Positions 47,801 through 59,892 of a stretch of DNA of 64,000 nt are shown in pieces. The position numbers and the translations under genes are program-made. Origin of the DNA: Theristus sp. LFF4_11 (Eukaryota > Nematoda > Chromadorea > Monhysterida > Xyalidae); assembly GCA_030248135.1 (NCBI GenBank), contig JASANC010002463.1, positions 1-64,000 of the forward strand, given 5' to 3'. The number at the start of each line of letters is the position of its first letter. Position 1 is the stretch's first letter. The notes beneath the pieces were generated by a model. The model ran no database searches and was not told the origin of the DNA. It saw only the letters and a program-made list of their open reading frames with translations.

Positions 47801-50800
47801 TCACGAGCGCAAATTGCAGCGCACATTGAAAGCGCGCTTCGATCTACGGAGGCAGCGGCTGAGCGCGCGGCGGCCGCGCACCGAGCACGTGCCGCTGATT
47901 GGTGCGCGTTGTTGCGATTTCAGACTTGACACAATATTGAACGTTTTTTTGTTGAAAAGAATGATGGGTTTTGAGATTGTGTGATTGGTTCGGCTTCATT
48001 CAGAGAAACGGTATCAAACTGGTGATTAGGAATGGATGAGTATTGGCGTCGGGCGGCTTACTCTACAGTACTCTCTCTAATATCGCCTTCTAACAGAATG
48101 TTCCGATGTCTAGCAAACTGTTTCGCAGACGTCGAAGAGCACCAGTTGCCGGCGGAGTTGCGTCACACGTACGAACAGCTGCTGGACACGCACGAGCACG
48201 ACGCGGTGGTCGTCTATGACGCGTTGGTGAAGGCGTTGAGGGAGTACTACTGCAAACGCACCTGGCAGGACAATGTGCAGGTCGGTGCGGAGGGTGTATT
48301 GCGATTGTGCGGTGCGGTAGTAGTGCAGTATGTTTCGTCAAATCTGTCACCATTCTTTCTGTGTTCTGCGAAAGAATCGGGACTAGCAGAGCACACGAAA
48401 CTTCATTGATTTTTTTGCATAATTACCGGCGATCGGGTTTGGCTTTAATCAAGAACATTTTATGCCTAAAATGTCTTCTGTCTTTCTGGTCCAAACCTGA
48501 TCTCGTTCTTTTTTATTTTTCAAGCTTTGTACTCTTCTATAAAAAATGATGACAGTCAGGTTGAAAGAAACGTACTCCACTCGTCAGTAGCCGGAAAACA
48601 ACACATTCGAAGGCGTTCTGAGAGCAAATTCGAAATTTTCAGAGATTAGTACGCGAAGCGGTCTTGAAACTGTTGCTGCTGGAGCCGAACACAATTGGTA
48701 CGAAATACCAACGTCACTATGCCGATGAGACCCATTGCACGAACCGGAGAGTCTGCGAGTCCGTTGTTTTTTTGGCTGTTTTCTTTTGGTTTTTTTAAAG
48801 TTTATTTTTGATTCATAGTTTCATGGTGTGCAGAGTTTTCTATTTATCTATCTGATCTGAATTTGAATGGAATGCTGTGTTTTATTGTATAAAACGCGTT
48901 GATTGGTTGAAAATTTAATTTTCAGATTGTTCAAAATAGATTTTTGTGAAAAAGACACATTTCTGCCGCATTTTCAGGTACGAAGTTCAAGTGTTGCTGC
49001 GGTTTTACGTGGCCGATGAATCACATGAAGCAGCCAGCACCGTTTCCATAGGAATTCCGCCAAATGATGAACTCAATGAAATGGTAACTGCTTGAGTTTT
49101 TTATTTGAAATCTCATGTATCTAGATACCTTGTTTTCGCGCCCAGGAAAGAGACATTTATGACTTCTATAGCAACTGAGTTGCAGCATTGTTTTCGCTTT
49201 CTTTTTTGATTAGTTCCGTTGATCTTCTGGCTGTGCAACCAATCAGCGTTCACCGTTGTTTATCCAGTGCCCGCTTATCGTCCTATTTTGACAGATTCGT
49301 CGATCAGAATACTGGAAAAAGTAAATACAAATGTAAAAACATGTGAATTTTACATTTTTTTCAGATTGTCACATATCTGCGATTGATCTCGTTCACTGCA
49401 AACGCGCAGCGGATGAACGCCTTTCTCGACAATACGCTTGTTGATGAGTCGGTTTTTTTAGTTTTTCTTTGTTTTCTTCCGTGTTTCGTGAGTATTTTCG
49501 CACTTGTGACATGTGCTTTGCTAGAGAGCGCGTGTTTCAACGCACGCACATTCATGGATGTGTTCAGAAGACATAGCGTTTCATATCAATTCACGGCTTG
49601 CTTCAGCGCTTGAAATAAAGTGAGAAGCGGAAGGAATTGTTGTTGTTTCGTTGCACTAGGGATGTGAAGTGAAGTGAAGTGAATAAGATGCTACATCATC
49701 CATTCATGAACGGGCCTGCGCATTAAACCTTGCTAGTTGCACAAAAGCCGTGTTTGTCAAATGAAATGACATTTTGCAAAATAGCAGTTCGTTGTTTTTT
49801 AGATTTATCGACCAACTTCCACACCGTGTACTCGCGGTCTATGAAGCGATCGAACGTGATCTGGCGTCGGTGCCTGAGCTGCCCGTTGTTCGACAGTACA
49901 GGGTGTGTTGTTGCTGTTGTTTTCAACGCTTTTATTGCTTTGTTGAAGTTTCGCTAACTCACTCCGGAATTGTTTTGCACACGGCACAAAAAATACGCAC
50001 AAATCATTGGTATTTGAATCATCAAAATACAATCCACAGCAATCCCGCGTCAGTCGCGCTACCGATCTCACCTAATTCACTTTTTGGCTGCATTTGGAAT
50101 GTCGATGTCATTTATCTATAAGTCGCATCGGCACGGCATGTTACATTTTTACCCAATTTTTTATTACCCACCGTTTTACCCAAAAACAGGATTACCAGCG
50201 GTCGCTGGATCGTCGACCGTCGCTGAAAAAAGCGCACCTCCAAAGGAAAGGCTCCACGGCCTCAGACGCCTCCTCGTCGGTGTTTGCTGACAGCATTCAC
50301 GGTCGAGGTATTGGTTTGGTTTTGTTTTTTGACGACTACGTTTTTTGTTCTAATAGGCAATTTGAAGAACGTGAATCTTGTAAGTAGCCAGCTAGTATGA
50401 TCTACCATTGTGAAGCAGATGCAGCCGATCAAATCAGTAGCGCGTTGGATTTTCGAACTCTGACTTGCTCTTATTGATTAGATTTGTGTTTTAGTTACAG
50501 GTGTTACTGTTTGTTATGACCTATTTTTTAAACGTGTCCCACTGAAATGACGTCATGTGCCGCCAAACATGCGCTTGCCGTTCACAGCAAACCAGACTTT
50601 CCGTTTAGCCGATTTCTTCCCGTAAACAAATGGTGAATGTCAAATCAGTCACACCAAACTGACATTTTAGTAAGCCTGTACTTTGACAAACGGGCGTTTT
50701 TCATACAAATAACGTCATTTTAGTCCGGACACGTTTGAATAAATCGACAATAGTTAGTACACTACACGGCTGTCTTCTTGTTAGTATGCGCTGCTAATTG

Positions 50801-53800
50801 CCGATGTTGCATAATATTCCATGCGTCGTTTAATGAACGTGCCAGCCATCAGTCTGTTGTTCTTGCACGCGCGACCAGCTCTTGATTGGTTGCATTCAAA
50901 CTGGGAGGTATGCTGATTGGCCATTCAGACATAACGCAGCCAATCAGCGTGCCAGACACTTTTGACTGCATCGTCTCATGCGTTCAGCTTCTAATCTGTC
51001 ATATTCGTCTGTTCTTGATGAAACCCGGCTGTCACGGAAAATTCAAGTGAAAAAAAATGAATGCCAACAGCAACTAAGCAGCTGATAATATGTACAAACA
51101 AGCGCCCGTATAAAATATTGATTTTTTACGCGGCGGCACTAGCAGTGCAGCGCGCAAGCCCAGTTTACTATCAGCGTCTGTGATGTCACACACATGACGT
51201 GACGTGCGTTTTTGTTGCACGCTATTGCGTCTATCTGTGCGTTCAGTCTTCTCAGTGTTTAGAAGAGCAAATGTAGTTGAAGCATTGTACGCAGTTTCTT
51301 GCGCACGTCGGTGGAACAGCAACTGATATGGCGGTGTTAGTCCGTTCAGTGTTGTTTGCTGTGTGTTTTTCGGCCTTTGATGTGGAATAGTGAATATGTT
51401 ATGAAGAGTTCCTAGAAACACGCGTTTTTTGGAATGCTAGATTGGCTGCCACTTGCATTCTGCTGCGCTGGTTGGTTTGAATTGCTCGATTTGATTACAG
51501 GATTGGTTTTTGACGTATGATCTTAATTCGTGTAAAAAACTGAATCCCGAAATAACGATTACTAAATAACGATTACAACGAAATAGTAACTACAAGTAAA
51601 TAGCGTTCTGTTCATTTTTGCCACTGTTGAACATTCCATCAAATCAAAGCGGAGCAACATTCGTTTCGAACGTCACAGCTGTAGATCACAAAATTCTTTA
51701 CAGTCACAAGATGTATGTTTTTTAATTGACAAACACGGACAGAAATCTTCAGCTCAACATTCGGCTTCAAAGGCGAGTTTTTAAGTGATAAAAACTTTCA
51801 AGTCAACTTTCAAGTCAACTTTCAGCTCAACTTTCAGCTCCAAAATCGACGAGCGTCACGCGCGCCACCCGGTGCACCCGCAGTCGATCGCCATTCACGT
51901 CGGCCTCCAGTAGTCATTCGGTGGAATTGGGCGTCACGCCAGCTGTCATGTCGCCAACTGGTTGGTTGTACAGTCGAACTCTAAATAATGGGCGATCAGG
52001 TGATTGGTTGGTTGGTGTTTACGTGATGCGTGCTTTCTGTGCAGGACAGACTCCGCGCCTCCGCAGCAATGCCTGCACTGGAAGCATGCATCGCGTGATC
52101 ACCAATCAATCAGCTGATTTGCCTATAATTTACAGTTCGACTGTAGTTTGTTATTAATTTACCCTGTTGGTGTCTGGACACGGTCTTGCTTCAAACCGTT
52201 GTGATCTACTTATAGAATTGAAGAGAAATGACTGAAAAGAAAACTGAAGTGAACTTGCTTCAATAATCTAGCCAGGTGAACCATGATCGCGCTCCGGCAT
52301 GCACGGTTTGTCGCATTTCACTAAGCCGCACTGATTGGTTGTTCTGCAGCACAATTCAGCCAATCAGCGTGCTAAGAGTCTCTGATTGCTTTGTTTTTCA
52401 ATAGCAGGCAAATCATCAACGCGCCCCTGCACACAATCAACGGACCACACTCAGCCGACGGCAGCGCCGAGCTCCCCATCGCAACTGACATCGATCCGTC
52501 GCGCCGCGATGTCGCCGCCGCCGCCGCTCGCAGCGCCGCAAAACGGCGAGAAACTGCCGTACGCGCTGTTGCGACTGTTGAACCGCGAGGATTTCGAGAA
52601 GCGAGATCAACTACAACAACAACAGGCGAAGACGACGATGAAATCGGTGAGACGGACACGGACAAATACTGCCGAGCGAGGTGTTATTTGGCCCGGCAGG
52701 CACTGCCGTAGCGGGAATGGAAGAGTGGACATTGGTGGAAGATGATGATTGGTCTCTTTTTTAGTTGATTGACTTTGAGGTTCGATTGAGTGGATGGTTT
52801 GTTCGCTTTGATAATCGATGCTATGTGCGCTGTTGTTTTCACCCGCGACGATTCGGATTGGCTGGATTCGAATGGAGCACGCTGATTGGTCGCGACATAT
52901 GGACCCGTTAAAAGTTGATGTTGTACGTGTACCTGTTAAACCCATAAAATGGTTTTTCACATGGAAAACATGAGGTGTGCCAAATTTTGAACTTTTTTCA
53001 GGATTCGAACCGAGGCGTCAAACGACGACGATCGTCAAAATGGTCAACGGGTGATGTTTCAAGTCAACCTAAAGAGGACACGAGCGAGAGTGACGTCAGC
53101 GATCTGGTGACTCCGCCCCCGAAACTGTCGCCGCCCATGAGAAAACGCGCAAAATTGACGCAGAATCTAGAGGATGCGAAATCGTTTAAACCAACCGACG
53201 AAAAATCAGGAAGGGAAAAGGACGAAAAGAAGCGACGACGACGGAAACGACTTGGTGAGGAATTGTATTTTTTGTGTTTTCGCTCATCCGGTTTCTGCTT
53301 CCTCCCTGGTATATTGTAGTTGACATGTAACCAAACAACATTTCGCAATCGATTAACTGCCTGTCGTTAATTGGTTGATTGCGTTGTGTAATTTTTGCTG
53401 GGCCATTTTTATACCAGTGATGTTGTTTTGCCACGAATGACAACGATGACGTTTGAGAGTCTGTTGGGTTTCTCTGAACAAAAATGGAAGAATCTGCCTG
53501 TGTGCAGATTCGATTTTTTTAACAACTGGCAACTACAACCATTTTCTTGCCGTATGCGGCGGACGAATGGTGGAGGACGACTTTCGAAACTGCGAGGTCA
53601 AAATGCAAAATAAAAAACCAACAAAAGAAATGCAATTGCGTTCCAGTGGTACCGGACACGCCAGTGGAGAAACAGTTGACCGCCTCCGAACGACGACGAC
53701 GACGCAGCCGCTTGAGTCGATCCGGCGAGCGATCGGACGTGGACGACGAGAAAGAGGAGGACACGATCGTGCGAGAGTCACCCGTGAAACGACTGAAACT

Positions 53801-56800
53801 AGCGGCCAATGGTGAGCAAGTGAATGGACAGCTCGCATTCAGGGGGCAGAGTGGTGCGGTTTCCCACTGGTCTTCATGGGGGCAGGGCACAGAGCACATC
53901 ACAAACCGTGGGGTGTCGGACAAGAGAGCATTCATGCAGTTTGGTTCACTTGTGTGTTGGTGTGCCGTGGAACCGAGCTTTTTCGTGTTTCCGGAAAGAA
54001 TGGCTTATTTCCAGGAAAGCCGATTTTTTTGTCTCTTATGGGTGAAACGCGCTGATCTGATTGGAGACGCGAAACAGGAGTCCAGTCAGCGAATCAGTTC
54101 GCTCACCCCTCCGATTTTAGGCAAATACATATCAAGTCAATTTGGTCGAGCGAAACAAAACTCCAAAAAATTCGACATTGAAAATAATTTTTATTACCAA
54201 CTACAGTCTATCACGCTAATATATGCAACTCGCTGATTGGTCGGCTCCTCACGCTCCGCACCCTGGGAACGGGATTCAAAAAAAATGTTTTTTTGTTGTT
54301 CAGCGGTTTGTTTTTGTTGTTTTCATGCCGAAAAAACATTCTAAATAAAAAACTACCAAATTCCAAAAATTTGCATTGGTCACAATGCCAAAAAAATGTC
54401 TTTTTTGGTTGATTGACTGCGACGACGTCGTCTATGGTTTTTGGTTTAGTTTTTGCCTTTAGGCATGAAAAGAGCGTGCCGCCGCTGGCCGCTACTGTGT
54501 GTCCGAAGCACAGAGAAGAAGAACACAGCAGGTGACAGTATTTATTGACAATGTGAACAATCTTTGAACAACAATGAATGGACATGGCGCACCCAATGAA
54601 TCAATTGTTAAAAGCGGGATGAAAACCGTCGAAATCGTTGGAAGCAAGCTTTGTTATTTTGTTTGTTTGTTTTAAATTTGTTTTGAACACGCAGCAGCGG
54701 CCAGCGGTACGTTTGAAAGCAAAAATTCTCGACGACGTCGTCGCCGTCAATCAACCAAAAAAACTTCAGTTTACTAATTTTTTACCAATTCAAACGTTTG
54801 GAATTTTGTAGTTTTTGATTTAGAATTTTTTCGGCATGGAAAAAAATGAAAACAAACCGCTGAACAACAAAAAAACATGATATTTTCTGAATCCCGTTCC
54901 CAGGGTGCGGAGCGTGAGGAGCCGACCAATCAGCGAGTTGCATATATTAGCGTGATAGACTGTAAACTGATTTGAAAAACGAACCCGTTGTTTCACAAGC
55001 CAACAGTCGGTGTCTACATCAATCATCTCTTCCTCCTACAGCCCGTCTCAGTCCGCGCCAGCATCCGTCCACCCGTGAGCAGCTCGCCAGTCTCGTCCGA
55101 TTGTGCATCAAGCGTAAGATCAGTCGATCGAAGCTGAAAACGGCGATCGCGAGCAGCGGCGGCGTCACGGCGAACGGCCGCAAACGCGCCAACCAGCGGC
55201 AATTTCCAGCCGGAAACGCGACGAAAAACGCGGCGGCGGCGTCGAATCCGGCGGCGATGTGCCTTCGCTCGGCCGTCGACTCGAGTCAACAGCAGCGAAC
55301 GCCTAGTCCGACTCTGATGGACGCGTCATTGAGCCAGTCGTTGGGCAAGAACGCACTGCTTCAAGAGCTGCTGCTCTCTGACAGTAGTCCGGAGAAGTCG
55401 CCGCTGAAGTCGCAGGTGACTGCTGGTTTTCTGTTCAGTCTTCATGGGTAAAAGTTTTCATGAGAACTCCCCTCCACTCCCCACCATGTCGGTAGTTAGC
55501 GCGAATAGGGGCGTGGGATGGACGGCTCACCCTTGCCACGTGCGAAGGACAAACAGTAAGTCCCGCTGTATTCTACTCCTGAGCTCCCAGGGATCATGTT
55601 TTCAGTCCGGTATTGATGATATGATGAATATTAGCAACGCACACGGCTGGTCCACGCTGATTCGCTCTATTCTGTGTTTCAACAACCAATCAACATGTTA
55701 TCTCAGTTTTCAGTCAGTCGAACATGGTGGCTCTGAACAAAAAAACACCCGGAATGCTTCCCTTCCAGGAGTCACCGCCGCCGCCCCACCTGACGCCGCA
55801 GAAGCAGAATCGCGCCGCGCACCAAAACTCGTCATCGTCGAGTGTCACAAACAAAAAAACCGAACACCAGGCAGCGTTCCATTTTCGACGACGTCGTTCG
55901 CTCGCAAACAACAGCTCAACAACCAAAAGCGCAGCTAATCAAAAGTCCACGAGCGCAAGCACACGTCTGCGGAGGCCGACAGCGGCGAGAGCAACAGCAA
56001 GCACAACAGCGGCTGGCTCGAGGCTGGCCGTCGCAGCTTCGGCGTCCGTCTCCGACCACCAGCAAACGCCGCAATTGAGCTCACCGGAGCAATCGTCGAT
56101 GCGCGTACTCGTAGAGCCGGTGACGCCGTCTGCCTTTGAACAGGTCAGCCAGCGCGAAACCCCCCGCCCTCTCGGCCTCTCGACCCTGCGACCGGACACA
56201 CCAGACCGGCCCAATAATGCCAATACCCGTCACGCAACTTGTGCAGCAGTAGAATGTTTTTTTTTAGAAAGCACTTGCGTCTGCGGCAGTTTTTGTTTTG
56301 CCGCGTCGCGCATTCCTGCGCACACGCACAGAACAGAAATGGGAAGAATACGAATGCCGGTGTACAAAAAAATACAATGAAGCGTGCTTTTGAAACAAAA
56401 TTTCTGAACGGCTAAAAGTTTGAGGACATGCCAAAAAATGGTTTCTAAAATGGCGTCCAATACTTTTTTGCTGTAAAAAACCCAGCCGTCTTGAGCCCAT
56501 TGCTCTGTCAAGCCAGTGTGGCTCCGTTTGCAGCGCTGGAGTCAACTGCCGCAATCCGCCGTCGATCACTACAAGTCGAGTGTACGCCGGATTCGCATGC
56601 AAGCTAGTCGCCAGAAAAAAGCTAATTCCGCAAACGGCCATGCGGACGCAAATGGTGCCAGTGAGAATGCGGACACCAGCAACGGTGGTACACCGCTCAC
56701 TGCGGAACAGGAGGTGCCGTGAGGAGGGGTTGTTGAGTTTGAGGGGTTTTGTGGTTGTTGTTGTTGTTATGATTTTAGACGATGTTTTTAACCAGGGCTA

Positions 56801-58702
56801 ACCCAGAAAAGCGTACAGAACGTCCTCGAGTAGGGCGCCCATCGAGTGTGTTCTCTGTCATTAAGTGCCTATACACCCCTCGGCGGGGCTCGATCCCCCG
56901 AATGCACAAACAGTAGTCTAACGCGCTAACCACCAGGCCACGAGTGTGACATTTGTGGTTTGCTTCGTGCCTTGGTTGGGTGGATGATCATCAAATCACC
57001 ATGAAGTAAAGCAGCGATTACTCCCGAGTCCCGATTTCGCACGTTTGCCGTTATTCTCTCAGTTGTTCTACGGTACGGTCTCTCTCTCAGTTGTTCTACG
57101 GTACGGTCTCTCTCTCAGTTATTCTGCGGTACGGTCTCTCTCTCAGTTGTTCTACGGTCGCGCCGCTCGCCGCATGAACGTGTTCACGGGCGAGACGAGC
57201 TGCCTCGACGACAACGCGCCGCCGACCTTTGCAGCGCCCGGCGGCAGCAGCAGTTCGTCGATCCCGAGTTCACCCGGTCAGAAGCGTTCGAGCTCGTTTG
57301 CGAACGGCCGTTTCGCGACCAGCGAACGACGCGTGACGCGACAGCGATCCACTGCCGACACGACGGCGACGACCGCGCAGCCGCGGAAGGCGGCCAAGAA
57401 TCGCGCCGGTCGAAATGTGCGGCTGGGCGGCTGTTTTTGTTTGTTTGTTTTGGCTTTGGTGGAAATGGAATGCACGGATTGATGTCAAACATTGTGACAT
57501 TTGCAAAATTGTTTGTTGTTTGCAATCACAGGTCACCGGCGACACCGGCGTCCACCACATCGCCTCCTACCTGTTGAACGTCGGCAACGCCCGTCCGCAC
57601 GAGCCGGTGATTCCGCATCGCGTCGTCGCCAGAGCGCTCGGCGGCAGCGGGCGGTCGCCGATCAAACAGAAGCGAACGCTGAAGCTGCCGTCGCGCTCGA
57701 AACGCCTCCGACTGCAACGCATGAAACGCAAGGCCGAGGAGGAGGTGGGGGCCGGGGCTGGTGGGTTGTTGGCCCTTAACATTGTTGGGCCAAGTGGTTT
57801 TTTGGGGGAACCGGGCTAATTAATGTGCCCAACTTTGGCTATCGTGAACCTGGTGTGAAGATGGTAACACTAATAACAAACAACCAGCAATGTGGCGCAG
57901 TGGTAATATTGTATTTACGTAGTGTAGCAGCACGCACAGCGTATTTATGTGCTTGTGTGTTTGTCGGTGACTGTGCAACATTACTCTGCTATAAGTGATA
58001 CTAACTGAGTGCACGTGCTTCAGATAAGTATCTATCCATCTATCTCATTTCAATGTTTGTTAATCGCAACCGGCGTCTCCGTATCACACGCTATTCATGC
58101 AGTTTTTGTGGACGTTTTTACCTTTCATCAAAGAAAGTTTCCGATCACATGTGTGCAGGTGTGTTGGTTTACGTTTTCCAGATACAACAACAACAATACT
58201 TTGTTTCTCGCCGTTGCAGCGAAGCAGCAAGCTGACCAGCAACAGCTCGCGCTCCTCCTCGTTGACCGCAGTGACGCCGTCGAAGAGCGACGGTCCGTTT
58301 GCAGCGCCGGAGCCGGGCGCCACCTCGGGGGGCTGCCTGAGCGTGGCCACGTCGGAGCCGAATAATAACAACAACAACAACATTAACTTAAAAGACCCGG
58401 ACGCTCCACCAGGCCCACAATGCGACTGGTCGAGTGAACCGAGCGAGCCGCCGTCGAAATGCAGCGTCGTGGAGCGCCTGTTGTTGTCGCCACGCGGCAC
58501 CGGTGGCCCCAGCCCGGACAAGGACGCCGCGATACGGCACGACACTCCGGAACAGCGAACTGCGATCAGCGACCCGGGTCGGCATTCGGAGCGAAACGGA
58601 CTCGTCAGGCGAACTCGGTCGACGTCGTGCTCGGAACAGACGGCGGACGCGAAGAGCGCGCAGACGCTCGCGCAACTGAACGGGATGATTCTCGGATTGT
58701 GA
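44890..58702 (+). CDS. Large S/T-P-rich nuclear protein, candidate Treslin/TICRR-like replication factor
   Basis: Twenty-two exons: 44890-45130, 45335-45474, 45605-45765, 46042-46178, 46508-46699, 47038-47163, 47671-47901, 48129-48280, 48643-48758, 48978-49083, 49365-49447, 49803-49902, 50190-50307, 52408-52646, 53002-53254, 53647-53811, 55042-55415, 55718-56143, 56534-56713, 57147-57416, 57532-57744, 58220-58702; 4506 nt, 1501 residues. The N-terminus is low-complexity. A helical core (exons 8-12) includes LRHTYEQLLDTHEHDAVVVY, YEVQVLLRFYV and VTYLRLISF. The C-terminal half is basic, Ser/Pro-rich, with many CDK-type sites (DTPVEK, ESPVKRLKL, SPEKSPLKSQ). Core-plus-CDK-tail layout recalls Treslin, which loads CDC45 at origins; the usual N-terminal domain was not seen. 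Identity is tentative; exon chain strong. Start and the exon 2/3 junction are the least certain parts. Confidence 0.72.
47505..47660. repeat. AACATGAACATT-type minisatellite in an intron
   Basis: Imperfect 6/12-bp array of GAACAT and AACATGAAC variants ending 10 bp upstream of the acceptor of exon 7 (47670/47671). It leaves that acceptor with only a short non-repetitive, weak pyrimidine context (CCAACTGCAG). Confidence 0.8.
50517..50752. mobile_element. Interspersed element R2, copy 2
   Basis: Same orientation as 29820-30052 and nearly colinear, differing by scattered substitutions and small indels. It lies in the large intron (50308-52407) of the 22-exon gene. TTAAACGTGTCC and GGACACGTTTGAA near the ends form a short inverted repeat. 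Confidence 0.75.
51971..52143. mobile_element. Tc1/mariner-like MITE, 173 bp
   Basis: CAGTCGAACTCTAAAT...ATTTACAGTTCGACTG arms with TA flanks, in intron 13 of the 22-exon gene. Inner arms contain GTGATTGGTTGG and ATCACCAATCAATCAGC. Confidence 0.8.
54204..54962. mobile_element. Tc1/mariner-like MITE, 759 bp (copy 2)
   Basis: Same terminal arms as 33876-34639 with TA flanks (54202-54203 and 54963-54964). The internal segment is inverted relative to that copy. It lies in intron 16 of the 22-exon gene and is very similar to the LINE-interrupting copy, suggesting recent activity. Confidence 0.92.
56793..56946 (-). mobile_element. tRNA-derived SINE
   Basis: On the minus strand the head has an A-box-like TGGCCTGGTGGTTAGCGCGT and a B-box-like GGGATCGAGCCCC with tRNA-like spacing and a CTCG...CGAG closing stem. 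It continues into a non-tRNA body ending TTTTCTGGGTTAGCCCTGG. The body is shared with 62734-62808 and part of the head with 9751-9815. It sits in intron 19 of the 22-exon gene. A free tRNA gene was considered, but the shared body argues for a SINE. Confidence 0.65.
57054..57160 (+). repeat. Four tandem copies of a 3' splice site, 28-bp period
   Basis: The unit TCTCTCTCAGTTGTTCTACG plus GTACGG recurs so that AG falls at 57061-57062, 57089-57090, 57117-57118 and 57145-57146. Each copy has a pyrimidine tract, CAG and the same exon start. The last copy is the one I used for exon 20 (57147). Confidence 0.85.
58053..58235 (+). other. Zinc-finger-like small ORF in an intron
   Basis: 60 codons from ATG 58053. 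YSCSFCGRFY gives Cys-x2-Cys, then 12 residues, His and a nearby Cys. It resembles half of the C2H2 module at 16731 (shared CGR). It lies in intron 21 of the 22-exon gene, on the same strand, and GCAG|GTGTGT at 58158 could be a donor. Could be chance, a relic or a cassette exon. Confidence 0.25.
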
Positions 58703-59892
58703 TCGCGTTTTGGTAATTTTTCTTTTGTACAGACGGTTGTTTCTTCAGTTGCGGATTTTTCTGATTCGCTGACGGTTTTTCTGGCGCGCTGGTTGGTTCG
58801 TAATTCCCCTCGCTTTTATGTGGGATGGGAAGCGAGTGTTCTTTCTTCATTGATTGTGTTTTTCTGTTTTTTTTTCATTATAGCGACTTACTGGGATACA
58901 ACAATGCAGTTGTTTTGTTTTTCAGGAAACGCTTAGGTACCGTATTGTTTTTTTGTATGGTTTATTGTAATATATTTGGCGTCTCTGTTTTTGTATGGCT
59001 GTGTGGATTTTGTGTCCTTTTCTATTTGCTGTTCAACAATAGACAGACGAAGAACATTGACCCCCCGATCTAATCAAGGATGGTGATTTTTGTGAATATT
59101 TGTCTCGTTTGCGTTTTTTGCATTCCGTTTGTGTTTTTTTGTGACAATTGATTGGTTTTTGTGTTTCTGTGGTTGGCCTATGGTCGATTTGGTTTTTTTT
59201 TCAAGCTTAGTACGCTTCATAGTCCTATTTTGCTCGAAATTGGCGGCAAACTTTTGGACCCTATGGATTTTGAAAAAAGGCACTGCCAGTCCACTGCCCC
59301 GCAACATTTTACTTTTGTTTTAGTTTGAGGTTTTTTGACCTGACTTGAGGTATGATTTTTTATCTGGAATTCGTTATTGTGTTTTTTTTTGTATTTTTAA
59401 GTGTTTACTGTTCGTTCACTACTGACTGGGATTGTAAACTGCTTGTATTTATTTATTTCATTGCTAAACGCTTTACCAACTTCATTATGTGAACGTGAAC
59501 CCTGTTTCGGTGTTCTTCTGGTGTGTTTGTTGGTTTTGTTCGCGTGTGCGTTTTTCCGTTGTTGTTGTTGTTTTTTGGTGTTTTTTTTAACAGTTAGTGG
59601 ATCAGTGGGTTTCTGTCCATAATAAAAAGAAACAATGGTAAAACTGTCCGAGCATTGACGGATAGACGGACTATTGAACTGTTTTGAGAATCTGTTCTGA
59701 GAGTTTTTCAATCTCTCTCAGTTCTTTTTTTGGAAACGATATTTTTCCAAATCAAATGTGAACGTTGCACTTCGCATTGGGCGCGACATATGCCACAGGC
59801 TTTCTGCAACCAATCAGCGTGTTGCATTCAAAAACGCGATACGTTCAATATTACAGAGTCAGAAACAAAGAAAAATAGAGAGAAGATAAAAA
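58703..59892. other. Intergenic, no gene recognised
   Basis: 1.2 kb of T-rich sequence between the 22-exon gene and the DDAH-like gene, likely 3' UTR of the former and promoter of the latter. An AACCAATCAGCGTG motif near 59807 lies ~85 bp upstream of the DDAH start codon, a plausible CCAAT-box position. Confidence 0.5.
59807..59820. promoter_or_regulatory. CCAAT (NF-Y-type) motif upstream of DDAH-like gene
   Basis: AACCAATCAGCGTG matches the extended NF-Y consensus and lies about 80 bp before the ATG at 59893. The same motif is scattered widely in this window, including inside exons, so position alone does not prove regulatory use. Confidence 0.3.

Noticed and set aside
56881..56946. A functional tRNA gene on the minus strand.
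   Set aside because: A/B-box-like motifs are present but the sequence continues into a body shared with other dispersed copies, and the acceptor stem is imperfect; a SINE fits better.
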